Assembly (NCBI RefSeq): GCF_037975245.1
Contig: NC_092566.1
Span: forward strand, 18,863,501 to 18,927,500
Direction of reading: 5' to 3'
DNA from: Apostichopus japonicus
Taxonomy: Eukaryota; Echinodermata; Holothuroidea; Aspidochirotida; Stichopodidae
DNA length: 64,000 nucleotides
The notes below the pieces were generated by a model. The model was not told the DNA's origin and did no database searches. It was given only the letters and a program-made list of their open reading frames with translations. Positions 35,271 through 47,017 of this stretch are shown here, piece by piece; position 1 is the first letter of the stretch, and each line of letters opens with the position of its first letter. Made by a program: the position numbers and the translations under genes.

Positions 35271-36189
35271 AGAAGAAGTATAAACAGTCAGCAAAAAACT
35301 CTCGGTAGCGTGCGCCATGGAACGCCCGGTAGGCATTAAATTCCCCCACCACTCCCCACGCCTACGAACCGCCAAAATAATCTCAGATTCATCATCAGCA
35401 CCCCAAGAAGCACCGGAACAGGTGTATTTCGTTCGTTTATGTAGACACCCACTTGGGGTCGTGCCCCCCTCCCAATGGTTTTTGGCCCCCCATGCCCCCA
35501 CACAACGCCTAATTCCAAAATTAACTTCAGAATCGTGTTCAGCGTGTCGAGAACAACCAGAAAAGATACACACTGCCCGTCTTTGCGACAAAAATTATTT
35601 TCACCCAAAAAAACCATAAGGGGTACCCCTTACGGTTTTTACCGAAATTGCCCGAAAATGGATTTGGTCAAAATGACGTCACAGGGGGTAATCGATGCCC
35701 AGGAGCCCAAATCTGCAACTCACAGGTCCATATCTGCTTCCGTTCGGGAGATATGTGGTCCCAGAGGACCCGATAGAAATACGTGTTCTTCATACGTGCA
35801 AAAGTTGGAAAACCCCCTCTTGTCAACCCCCCTCCTGTCTTCTCTGAAGTACCCATCGACATGAAATTTTGACGTGTAGTAGAAGACACACTCGTCATTG
35901 TCATACATCAATTTCGTGTAATTATCTGACCGGAAAAGGCTCTTTGTATATATGATTTCTATCTGCGCCAAAAATAGGTGTTTTTGTCCTGAAAAGTTAA
36001 AAAAGTACCTCTTTTCGGTACCCCTTCCTTTCCACCGAGGGTTTGTGACGGAGCTGAATTTTGGTTATGTGGGAGAAGAGAGTCGTAGCTACGTGTAGAC
36101 AACTCATACTGTAGCATTAATTTTCGGGAAGGGGGTATAGTCTATATGTTTTTGAGGTTCCCCCCAAAGTAGGTGTTTTTCACCGGTAG
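35271..36189. repeat. Subtelomeric core, copy 1
   Basis: 0.92-kb module starting agaagaagtataaacagtca and ending at caccggtag. The first about 430 bp is identical to copies 2 and 3; the rest differs at scattered sites. It has open frames on both strands: plus 35,317-35,619 (100 codons, MERPVGIKFPHH...) and minus from 35,591. Both hold an internal twofold repeat of about 48 codons (minus strand SGCSRHAEHDSEV and SGASWGADDESEI). A 14-bp palindrome aaggggtacccctt lies near 35,618. No homologue is recognised. After 36,189 this copy joins the tandem repeat directly and lacks the 1.56-kb module. Confidence 0.85.
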
Positions 36190-36194
36190 TAGTT

Positions 36195-37323
36195 ATAAAC
36201 GTTTTTTCGAAATCCCGACATTTATACTTTTGAGCGTTACCATGGTTATGGGAATCAGTCCGATTTCCCCCATATTTTCAGGTTATCACCGCTAGTGTGT
36301 CCCCTTCCCACATTTGAATAAAACTTGTAGGTGGGTCTCTTCTCCGGGGTGGTAGGGGGGGCATTTTGGAAGAAAAACCGAAAAGGCCATAATAATTTGT
36401 GTTACTATGTACGGGAAAATCCCGACTCTTCTACTCTGGAGCGTTACCATGGTTACTGGGGTGTCCGATTACGGCCATCTTTTCGGGGTACCACCGCTAG
36501 GGTGTCCCCTTTCTAAAATAGGATGAAACCTGTAGGTGGGTCTCTTCTCCGGGGTGATAGGGGGGTCAGTTTGGAAAAAATCCGAAAAAGTCATATAATT
36601 AGTGTTACTATGTACGGGAAAATCACGACCCTTCTACTTTGGAGCGTTACCATGGTTACTGGAGTGGTCCGATTACGGCCATCTTTTAAGGGTACCACCG
36701 CTAGGGTGTCCCCTTCCCAAATTAGAATGAAACTTATAGGTTTGTCACTTCTCCGGGATGATGGGTGGTCATTTTGGAAAAAATCCGAAAATGTCATAAT
36801 AATTTGTGTTACTATGTACGGGAAAATCCCGACCCTTCTACTTTGGAGCGTTACCATGGCTACTGGGGTGGTCCGATTACGGCCATCTTTTCAGGGTACC
36901 ACCGCTAGGGTGTCCCCTTTCCAAAATTAGAATAAAACTTTTAGGTTTGTTACTTCTCCGGGGTGATAGGAGGGTCATTTTGAAAAACTTCCTAAAAATT
37001 CCGACCATTCTACTTGGAGCGTTACCATGGTCACTTGGGTAGTCCGATTATGGCCATCTTCTCAGGGTACCACCGCTAGGGTGTCCCCTTTCTAAAATAC
37101 TATGAAACTTGTCGGTGCGTTTCTTCCCCGGGGTGATGGGGGGGTAATTTTGAAATAAAATCCAAAAAATTCCGATCCTTCTACTTTGGAGCGTTACCAT
37201 GGTTACTAGGTGAGTCCAATTACCCAATCTTTTCAGGGTACCACCGCTAGGGTGTCCCCTTTTCAAAATTAGAATAAAACTCCTAGGTTTGTCACTTCTT
37301 CGGGGTGGTAGGGGGTCATTTTG
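36195..37323 (+). repeat. 204/171-bp tandem repeat, block 2 (6 units)
   Basis: Landmarks at 36,231, 36,438, 36,641, 36,845, 37,016 and 37,188. The last spacings (171, 172) belong to a shorter unit type that lacks cataataattagtgttacta and its continuation to tacgggaaaatcc. Spacings of 207 and 172 break any common frame. Confidence 0.92.
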
Positions 37324-38246
37324 AGAAGAAGTATAAACAGTCAGCAAAAAACTCTCGGTAGCGTGCGCCATGGAACGCCCGGTAGGCATTAAATTCCCCC
37401 ACCACTCCCCACGCCTACGAACCGCCAAAATAATCTCAGATTCATCATCAGCACCCCAAGAAGCACCGGAACAGGTGTATTTCGTTCGTTTATGTAGACA
37501 CCCACTTGGGGTCGTGCCCCCCTCCCAATGGTTTTTGGCCCCCCATGCCCCCACACAACGCCTAATTCCAAAATTAACTTCAGAATCGTGTTCAGCGTGT
37601 CGAGAACAACCAGAAAAGATACACACTGCCCGTCTTTGCGACAAAAATTATTTTCACCCAAAAAAACCATAAGGGGTACCCCTTACGGTTTTTACCGAAA
37701 TTGCCCGAAAATGGATTTGGTCAAAATGACGTCACAGGGGGTAATCGATGCCCAGGAGTCCAAATCTGCAACTCCCAGGTCCATACCTGCTTCCGTTCGG
37801 GAGATATAGGGTCCCAGAGGACCCGATAGAAATACGTGTTCTTCATACGTGCAAAAGTTGGAAAACCCCCTCTTTTCAACCCCCCCTCCTGTCCTCATTG
37901 AAGTACCCATTGAAATGAAATTTTGACGTGTAGTAGAAGACACCCTCGTCATTGTCATACGTCAATTTCGTGTAATTATCTGACCGGAAAAGGCTCTTTG
38001 TCTATATGATTTCTACTTGCGCCAAAAATAGGTGTTTTTGTCTTGAAAAGTTAAAAAAGTACCTCTTTTCGGTACCCCTTCCTTTCCACCGAGGGTATGT
38101 GACGGAGCTGAATTTTGGTTATGTGGGAGACAAGAGTCGTAGCTACGTGTAGACAACTCATACGGTAGCATTAATTTTCGGGAAGGGGGTATAGTCTATA
38201 CGTTTTTGAGGTCCCCCCAAAAATAGGTGTTTTTCACCGGTAGCAG
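37324..38246. repeat. Subtelomeric core, copy 2
   Basis: Equivalent to 35,271-36,189 and almost identical to copy 3. Open frames as in copy 1; the minus-strand frame here spans 37,644-37,048. Confidence 0.88.
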
Positions 38247-39810
38247 ATATGATAACCCTAAACAAGGACGCCAGCGCCGACGTCAACATTTGAGCAGCTT
38301 TTTTAATACCTTAGGTCAAATGGAAATCAGGCAAAGTTATAATCGATGGATAGCCCTATCTGTGATCTTTAATTACCGGATGTCCCGTTTCCACCGGATG
38401 CCCGGTTTTGCTGTAGCGTGACGTCACATCGACCCACTTTTGGACTCAACTGTACCCATATCTCAACAACGGAACATCCGATCGTTCCTAAAATAGCACC
38501 AATGGATTCGGCATGTCCGAAACTATCGGGAACAATATTTCCATGTATTTCGCGTGATTTTTAATTTCTGACGTCATCGGGTGGTGGCGCTATTTTCGGC
38601 GAAAATTTCAAATTCACTCAATTTGCTCGAAATTTCAGATCTAAGTAGAACTAATAATTACAAATTATAAAACCTTAGTTTGATTCAATTCCGGTCTTTG
38701 ATTATTATTTTATATTTTTTTAAAGTATTTTCTCATTAATATTTTATTTTGGCCGCCATTTTGTCAAACATTGATGATTTTTATTAAAATTCACAGAATC
38801 AATAGAACATGTCCTGACATATTTTTGCTGCTATTTGAAAGGCAATCGATTATCTAGTTTTGCAATGATCTACAATATTGCGTTTGGTGACGTCACTTCC
38901 GGTCAGAATAAAAAAGGGTCAAAAGCGGAACTTATTTTGTACAGACTCAAGTGATAAGTCTTCGGTGTGAGTTACAGGTGGATAGCTCATTCCTCCCGTC
39001 TCAGAAACGGACCCCTAGGTAAAACTTTAAAGCGCCCTCATTCAGAAAGTAAACGACTTGAAACAAGTTTAAGATAATCACGTGATAGTACGCATCGAGT
39101 TACATCACGACACCAATTTGTATCCCGAAAAACCATATCGTGTACACACAGGAGTCGAATATGCTAACCCTAAGCTAACCCTAGCTAACCCTAGGGGTTG
39201 GGGTTAACTTTGAGTGGCAGCCATCTTGGATTGGTATGACCTTAGGTCAAAAAAAAACTTTTGACCATATTTGGTGGTCCGACTAATCATATCCAATAAA
39301 AAATAGAGAAAATTGATGAATTAAATTTTTGACCTCTGATTGACCTTTGACCCGATGACCTCATGGCCGAAATTTTTCAGGTGACCTTTCCTTATGACCT
39401 CACACGTCATCGTTGCAAGTTTCGCGGTATTCGGTCACTCTCACGATCTTTGACCCTTTGTGGAAGGAACGACAGTTTTGACCTTTGACCCTCTATAACA
39501 CATGAACCGGAAGTGACATATACTTGCCATTTGCATATGTCAGTGCCCTATTGACCCTTAACACCCACAAGAAATTTGGAGGTCAGAGATCAAAGTTTAC
39601 GATATTCGACCTTAACCCTAGGGGTAGTCATTTTTCAAAATAAAGTAGTAAACTAGTATGGTAAATCACTGGAATTTTATGGCTTTAATAAAAAGTCATG
39701 TGACTTAAACTGACCGGAAGTGTTGATGGGTGTACTGTGACAACAGTTCAGCCCTTTGACCAAATATCGGCCCCCCGTAACCCCCACTTTTGGAGATAGA
39801 CCAAAAAAAA
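38247..39810. repeat. 1.56-kb subtelomeric module, copy 1
   Basis: Starts atgataaccctaaacaagga and ends before the minisatellite. In order: a part rich in CRE-like tgacgtca motifs, an AT-rich part (38,640-38,870), a conserved segment (38,872-39,206), C-strand telomere-like ctaaccctag words, and a part rich in tgacctttgaccc (39,340-39,600). Open frames are short. Offset to the next copy is 3,250 bp. Confidence 0.85.
38872..39206. promoter_or_regulatory. Conserved segment with CRE/ETS/E-box, copy 1 (putative)
   Basis: Contains gtgacgtcacttccggtc (38,887-38,904), a CRE palindrome directly followed by an ETS-type cttccgg, then a TATA-like aataaaaaaggg, and a cacgtg E-box at 39,079. The three copies are almost invariant here while the 230 bp before it differ clearly. 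Promoter function is an inference; no transcript evidence is available. Confidence 0.35.
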
Positions 39811-39874
39811 TGGACACTCGGGACCTGGAAATGGACGGTCGGGACCTGGAAATGGACACTCGGGACTCAGGCAC
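39811..39874 (+). repeat. 21-bp minisatellite, module junction 1
   Basis: Three units: ggacactcgggacc, ggacggtcgggacc and ggacactcgggact. They separate the 1.56-kb module from the following tandem repeat. Confidence 0.9.
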
Positions 39875-40573
39875 CTACAACACTAAATTCTGGAAATACC
39901 GACTTTTATTCTTTGGAGCGTTACCATGGTTACAAGGTTAGTCCGATCTATCCCATCTTTTCAGGGTACCACCGCTGGGGTGTCCTCTTTCTAAAATACC
40001 ATGAAACATGTAGGTGCGTTCCTTTCCCGGGTTGATAGGGGGGTCATTTTGAAAAAATCCTAAAAATTCATAAAAATTCCGATCCTTCTACTTTGGAGCG
40101 TTACCATGGTTACTTGGGTAGTCCGATTATGGCCATCTTTTCAGGGTACCACCGCTAGGGTGTCTTCTTTCTAAAATACCATGAAACTTGTAGGTGCGTT
40201 GCTTCCCCGGGGTGATAGGAGGGTCAATTTGAAAAAAAACCTTAAAATTCCGACCATTCTACTTGGAGCGTTACCATGGTCACTTGGGTAGTCCGATTAT
40301 GGCCATCTTCTCAGGGTACCACCGGTAGGGTGTCCTTTTTCTAAATTACTTTGAAACTTGTAGGTGCGTTTCTTCCCCGGGGTTATAGGGGGGTCATTTT
40401 GAAATAAAATCCAAAAAATTCCGACCCTTCTACTTTGGAGCGTTACCATGGTTACTAGGTGATTCCAAATTACCCAATCTTTTCAGGGTAGCACCGCTAG
40501 GGTGTCCCCTTTCCAAAATTAGAATAAAACTCCTAGGTTTGTCACTTCTCCGGGTGGTAGGGGGGTCATTTTG
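39875..40573 (+). repeat. 171-bp tandem repeat, block 3 (4 units)
   Basis: Landmarks near 39,916, 40,096, 40,266 and 40,438. All are of the short type (170-180 bp). Confidence 0.92.
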
Positions 40574-41496
40574 AGAAGAAGTATAAACAGTCAGCAAAAA
40601 ACTCTCGGTAGCGTGCGCCATGGAACGCCCGGTAGGCATTAAATTCCCCCACCACTCCCCACGCCTACGAACCGCCAAAATAATCTCAGATTCATCATCA
40701 GCACCCCAAGAAGCACCGGAACAGGTGTATTTCGTTCGTTTATGTAGACACCCACTTGGGGTCGTTCCCCCCTCCCAATGGTTTTTGGCCCCCCATGCCC
40801 CCACACAACGCCTAATTCCAAAATTAACTTCAGAATCGTGTTCAGCGTGTCGAGAACAACCAGAAAAGATACACACTGCCCGTCTTTGCGACAAAAATTA
40901 TTTTCACCCAAAAAAACCATAAGGGGTACCCCTTACGGTTTTTACCGAAATTGCCCGAAAATGGATTTGGTCAAAATGACGTCACAGGGGGTAATCGATG
41001 CCCAGGAGTCCAAATCTGCAACTCCCAGGTCCATACCTGCTTCCGTTCGGGAGATATAGGGTCCCAGAGGACCCGATAGAAATACGTGTTCTTCATACGT
41101 GCAAAAGTTGGAAAACCCCCTCTTTTCAACCCCCCCTCCTGTCCTCATTGAAGTACCCATTGAAATGAAATTTTGACGTGTAGTAGAAGACACCCTCGTC
41201 ATTGTCATACGTCAATTTCGTGTAATTATCTGACCGGAAAAGGCTCTTTGTCTATATGATTTCTACTTGCGCCAAAAATAGGTGTTTTTGTCTTGAAAAG
41301 TAAAAAAAGTACCTCTTTTCGGTACCCCTTCCTTTCCACCGAGGGTATGTGACGGAGCTGAATTTTGGTTATGTGGGAGACAAGAGTCGTAGCTACGTGT
41401 AGACAACTCATACGGTAGCATTAATTTTCGGGAAGGGGGTATAGTCTATACGTTTTTGAGGTCCCCCCAAAAATAGGTGTTTTTCACCGGTAGCAG
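40574..41496. repeat. Subtelomeric core, copy 3
   Basis: Nearly base-for-base equal to copy 2 at an offset of 3,250 bp; for example one T/A change near 41,301. The same two-strand open frames are kept (plus 40,620-40,922; minus 40,894-40,430). Confidence 0.88.
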
Positions 41497-43060
41497 ATAT
41501 GATAACCCTAAACAAGGACGCCAGCGCCGACGTCAACATTTGAGCAGCTTTTTTAATACCTTAGGTCAAATGGAAATCAGGCAAAGTTATAATCGATGGA
41601 TAGCCCTATCTGTGATCTTTAATTACCGGATGTCCCGTTTCCACCGGATGCCCGGTTTTGCTGTAGCGTGACGTCACATCGACCCACTTTTGGACTCAAC
41701 TGTACCCATATCTCAACAACGGAACATCCGATCGTTCCTAAAATAGCACCAATGGATTCGGCATGTCCGAAACTATCGGGAACAATATTTCCATGTATTT
41801 CGCGTGATTTTTAATTTCTGACGTCATCGGGTGGTGGCGCTATTTTCGGCGAAAATTTCAAATTCACTCAATTTGCTCGAAATTTCAGATTTAGGTAGAA
41901 CTGATAATAAAAAATTATAAAACCTTAGTTTGATTCAATTCCGGTCTTTGATTATTATTTTATATTTTTTTAAAGTATTTTCTCATTAATATTTTATTTT
42001 GGCCGCCATTTTGTCAAACATTGATGATTTTTTTTGAAATTCATAGAATCGATAGAACATGTCCTGACATATTTTTACTGCTATTTAAAAGGCAATCGAT
42101 TATCTAGTTTTGCAATGGTCGACAATATTGCGTTTGGTGACGTCACTTCCGGTCAGAATAAAAAAGGGTCAAAAGCGGAACTTATTTTGTACCGACTCAA
42201 GTGATAAGTCTTCGGTGTGAGTTACAGGTCGATAGCTGATTCCTCCCGTCTCAGAAACGGACCCCTAGGTAAAACTTTAAAGCGCCCTCATTCAGAAAGT
42301 AAACGACTTGAAACAAGTTTAAGATAATCACGTGATAGTACGCATCGAGTTACATCACGACACCAATTTGTGTCTCGAAAAACCATATCGTGTACACACA
42401 GGAGTCGAATATGCTAACCCTAAGCTAACCCTAGCTAACCCTAGGGGTTGGGGTTAACTTTGAGTGGCAGCCATCTTGGATTGGTATGACCTCAGGTCAA
42501 AAAAAAACTTTTGACCATTTTTGGTGGTCCGACTAATCATATCAAATAAAAAAAAGAAAAAATTGATGAATTAAATTTTTGACCTCTGATTGACCTTTGA
42601 CCCGATGACCTCATGGCCGAAATTTTTCAGATGACCTTTCCTTATGACCTCACACGTCATCGTTGCAAGTTTCGTGGTATTCGGTCACTCTCACGATCTT
42701 TGACCTTTTGTGGAAGGAACGACAGTTTTGACCTTTGACCCTCTATAACACATGAACCGGAAGTGACATATACTTGCCCTTTACATATGTCAGTGCCCTA
42801 TTGACCCTTAACAACCACAAGAAATTTGGAGGTCAGAGATCAAAGTTTACGATTTTCGACCTTAACCCTAGGGGTAGTCATTTTTCAAAATAAAGTAGTA
42901 AATTAGTATGGTAAATCACTGGAATTTTATGGCTTTAATAAAAAGTCATGTGACCCAAACTGACCTGAAGTGTTGGTGGGTGTACTGTGACAACAGTTCA
43001 GCCCTTTGACCAAATATCGGCCCCCCGTAACCCCCACTTTTGGAGATAGACCAAAAAAAA
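41497..43060. repeat. 1.56-kb subtelomeric module, copy 2
   Basis: Equals 38,247-39,810 shifted by 3,250 bp. Identity is almost perfect up to about 41,890 and visibly lower afterwards, suggesting a conversion-tract edge. Confidence 0.85.
42122..42456. promoter_or_regulatory. Conserved segment with CRE/ETS/E-box, copy 2 (putative)
   Basis: Same elements as copy 1, with the CRE palindrome at 42,137-42,146. A handful of changes across 335 bp. Function inferred only. Confidence 0.35.
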
Positions 43061-43124
43061 TGGACACTCGGGACCTGGAAATGGACGGTCGGGACCTGGA
43101 AATGGACACTCGGGACTCAGGCAC
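43061..43124 (+). repeat. 21-bp minisatellite, module junction 2
   Basis: Same three units as at 39,811-39,874. Confidence 0.9.
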
Positions 43125-44235
43125 CTACAACACTAAATTCTGGAAATACCGACTCTTATACTTTGGAGCGTTACCATGGTTACAAGGTCAGTCCGATTTA
43201 TCCCATCTTTTCAGGGTACCACCGCTGGGGTGTCCTCTTTCTAAAATACCATAAAACATGTAGGTGCGTTCCTTCCCCGGGGTGATAGGGGGGTCATTTT
43301 GAAAAAATCCTAAAAATTCCTAAAAATTCCGACTCTTCTACTTTGGAGCGTTACCATGGTTACTTGTGTAGTCCGATTATGGCCATCTTTTCAGGGTACC
43401 ACCGCTAGGGTGTCTTCTTTCTAAAATACCATGAAACTTGTAGGTGCGTTGCTTCCCCGGGGTGATAGGAGGGTCATTTTGAAAAACTTCCTAAAAATTC
43501 CGACCATTCTACTTTGAGCGTTACCATGGTCACTTGGGTAGTCCGATTATGGCCATCTTCTCAGGGTACCACCGCTAGGGTGTCCTTTTTCTAAAATACT
43601 ATGAAACTTGTAGGTGCGTTTCTTCCCCGGGGTGATAGGGGGGTCATTTTGAAATAAAATCCCAAAAAATTCCGATCCTTCTACTTTGGAGCGTTACCAT
43701 GGTTACTAGGTGAGTCCAAATTACCCAATCTTTTAAGGGTACCACCGCTAGGGTGTCCCCTTTCCAAAATTAGAATAAAACTCCTAGGTTTGTCACTTCT
43801 CCGGGGTGGTCGGGGGGTCATTTTGAAAAACAACCGAAAAGGCCATAATAATTAGTGTTACTATGTACGGGAAAATCCCGACTCTTCTACTCTGGAGCGT
43901 TACCATGGTTTCTGGGGTGGTCCGATTACGGCCATCTTTTCGGGGTACCACCGCTAGGGTGTCCCCTTTCTAAAATAGGATGAAACCTGTAGGTGGGTCT
44001 CTTCTCCGGGGTGGTAGGGGGGTCAGTTGTGAAAAAATCCGAAAAAGTCATAATAATTAGTGTTACTATGTACGGGAAAATCACGACCCTTCTACTTTGG
44101 AGCGTTACCATGGTTACTGGGGTGGTCCGATTACGGCCATCTTTTAAGGGTACCACCGCTAGGGTGTCCCCTTTCCAAATTAGAATGAAACTCATAGGTG
44201 TGTTGCTTCTCCGGGGTGGTAGGGGGGTCATTTTG
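43125..44235 (+). repeat. 171/204-bp tandem repeat, block 4 (6 units)
   Basis: Landmarks near 43,166, 43,346, 43,515, 43,689, 43,893 and 44,100. The first spacings are of the short type, the last two about 205 bp, so the order of short and long types is the reverse of block 2. Confidence 0.92.
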
Positions 44236-45159
44236 AGAAAAAGTACAAACAGTCAGCAAGAAACTCTCGGTAGCGTGCGCCATGGAACGCCCGGAAGGCA
44301 TTAAATTCCCCCACCACTCCCCACGTCTCCGAACCGCCAAAATAATCTCAGATTCATCATCAGCACCCCAAGAAGCACCAGAACAGGTGTATTTCGTTCG
44401 TTTATGTAGACACCCACTTGGGGTCGTGCCCCCCTCCCAATGGTTTATGGCCCCCCATGCCCCCACACAACACCCAATTCCAAAATTAACTTCAGATTCG
44501 TGATCAGCGTGTCGAGAACAACCAGAAAAGATACACACTGCCCGTCTTTGCGACAAAAATTATTTTCACCCAAAAAAACCATAAGGGGTACCCCTTACGG
44601 TTTTTACCGAAATTGCCCAAAAAATGGATTTGGTCAAAATGACGTCACAGGGGGTAATCGATGCCCAGGAGCCCAAATCTGCAACTCCCAGGTCCATATC
44701 TGCTTCCGTTCGGGAGATACGTGGTCCCAGAGGACCCGATAGAAATACGTATTCTTCATAAGTGCAAAAGTCGGAAAACCCCCTCTTGTCAACCCCCCCT
44801 CCTGTCCTCTCTGAAGTACCCATCGACATGAAATTTTGACGTGTAGTAGAAGACACCCTCGTCATTGTCAGACATTAATTTCGTGTAATTATCAGAGCGG
44901 AAAAGGCTCTTTATATATATGATTTCTACTTGCGCCAAAAATAGGTGTTTTTGTCTTGAAAAGTTAAAAAAGTACCTCTTTACGGTACCCCTTCCTTTCC
45001 ACCGAGGGTATGTGACGGGGCTGAATTTTTGTTATGTGGGAGACGAGAGTCGTAGCTACGTGTAGACAACTCATACGGTAGCATTAATTTTCGGGAAGGG
45101 GGTATAGTCTATACGTTTCTGAGGTCCCCACCAAAATAGTTGTTTTTCACCGGTAGCAG
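44236..45159. repeat. Subtelomeric core, copy 4
   Basis: The most divergent core copy. It keeps the general layout, but the plus-strand frame ends early (44,282-44,503) and the minus-strand frame is 141 codons (44,556-44,131). Confidence 0.85.
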
Positions 45160-46722
45160 CTATGATAACCCTAAACAAGGACGCCAGCGCCGACGTCAAC
45201 ATTTGAGGAGCTTTTTTACCACCTTAGGTCAAATGGAAATCAGTCAAAGTTATAATCGATGGATAGCCCTATCTGTGACCTTTTATCACCGGATGTCCCG
45301 TTCCCACCGGATGCCCGGTTTTGCTGTAGCGTGACGTCACATCGACCCACTTTTCGACATATCTCTACCTATATCTCAACAACGGAACATCCGATCGTTT
45401 CCAAAATAGCACCAATAGATTCGGCATGTCCGAAACTATCGGTAACAATATTTTCATGTATTTCGCGTGATTTTGAATTTCTGACGTCATCGGGTGGTGG
45501 CGCTATTTTCGGCGAAGAATTCAAATTCACCCAATTTGCTCGAAATTTCAGATTTAGGTAGAACTAATAATTAGAAATAATATAAACGTCGTTTTATGCA
45601 ATTCCGGTCTTTGATGATATTTTTTATATTTTTTTAACATATTTTTTGTTTAATATTTTATTTTGGCCGCCATTTTGTCAAACATTGATGATTTTTTTTT
45701 AAATTCATAGAATCGATAGAACATGTCCTGACCTATTTTTGCTGCTATTTAAAAGGCAATCGATTATCTGGTTTTATAATGACCGACAATATTGCGTTTG
45801 GTGACGTCACTTCCGGTCAGAATAAAAAAGGGTCAAAAGCGGAACTTATTTTGTACCGACTCAAGTGATAAGTCTTCGGTGTGAGTTACAGGTCGATAGC
45901 TTATTCCTCCCGTCTCAGAAACGGACCCCTAGGTAAAACTTTAAAGCGCCCTCATTCAGAAAGTAAACGACTTGAAACAAGTTTAAGATAATCACGTGAT
46001 AGTACGCATCGAGTTACATCACGACACCAATTTGTGTCCCGAAAAACCATATCGTGTACACACAGGAGTCGAATATGCTAACCCCAAGCTAACCCTAGCT
46101 AACCCTAGGGGTTGGGGTTAACTTTGAGTGGCAGCCATCTTGGATTGGTATGACCTCAGGTCAAAAAAAAACTTTTTGACCATTTTTGGTGGTCCGACTT
46201 ATCATATCCAATAAAAAATTTAAAAAAATGATGAACTAAATTTTTGACCTCTGATTGACCTTTGACCCGATGACCTCATGGCCGAAATTTTTCAGGTGAC
46301 CATTCCTTATGACCTCACACGTCATCGTTGCAAGTTTCGTGGAAATCGGTCACTCTCACGATTTTTGAGATTTATTTGAATTAACGACATTTTTGACCTT
46401 TGACCCCCCATAAGACATGAACCGGAAGTGACATATACTTGCCCTTTGCATATGTCAGTGCCCTATTGACCCTTAACATCCACAAGAAATTTGGAGGTCA
46501 GAGGTCAAAGTTTACGAGTTTCGACCATAACCCCAGGAGTGGTCATCTACCCAAATAAAATCAAGAGGTAGTATACCAACTAATATGAATTTTTTGGCTG
46601 TAAAAAAAAGTCATGTGACCCAAACTGACCGGAAGTGTTGGTGGGTGTACTGTGACAACAGTTCAGCCCTTTGACCAAATATCGGCCCCCTGTGACCCCC
46701 ACTTTTGGAAATAGCCCCAAAA
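45160..46722. repeat. 1.56-kb subtelomeric module, copy 3
   Basis: Same order of parts as the other two copies, with clearly more substitutions, especially at 45,560-45,780 and 46,340-46,400. It is the copy nearest the terminal telomere. Confidence 0.85.
45785..46119. promoter_or_regulatory. Conserved segment with CRE/ETS/E-box, copy 3 (putative)
   Basis: CRE palindrome at 45,801-45,810 followed by cttccggtc. Practically the same sequence as copy 2 although the surroundings diverge. It lies about 0.9-1.2 kb from the first terminal TTAGGG. Function inferred only. Confidence 0.4.
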
Positions 46723-47017
46723 AATGGACACTCGGGACCTGGAAATGGACGGTCGGGACCTAGGCACCTATTACATAACAAATTTTTTTGGTCACTTCCG
46801 GTCAACTTTTTAGAAATTTTTTTCACCTTGGGTCACTCTACGCCCCGAGGCGCATCTTTTAAAATTTTTTTAAAATTTTTTTGGGGGGGGCAAAATTTTT
46901 TTTTTGACCCCCCAGGGGGGTCCCGTGGGGGGGACACTGGCGAAAAAAAAATTTTGATGTTAGGACATTTTGGACAAATGGGACTTAAAAATGGACGGTC
47001 GGGACCTGGGGTCCTAA
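46723..47017 (+). repeat. Pre-telomeric joint with 21-bp minisatellite units
   Basis: Two minisatellite units at 46,725-46,764, then 220 bp of alternating T-rich and G-rich sequence (ttttttgggggggg; gggggggacactgg), then one more unit (atggacggtcgggacc) at 46,991, and ggggtcctaa leading into the telomere. No tandem-repeat block intervenes here, unlike at the other minisatellite junctions. Confidence 0.9.

Noticed and set aside
36523-36930. 135-codon plus-strand frame
   Set aside because: Runs through the 204-bp tandem repeat and is broken in most other blocks.
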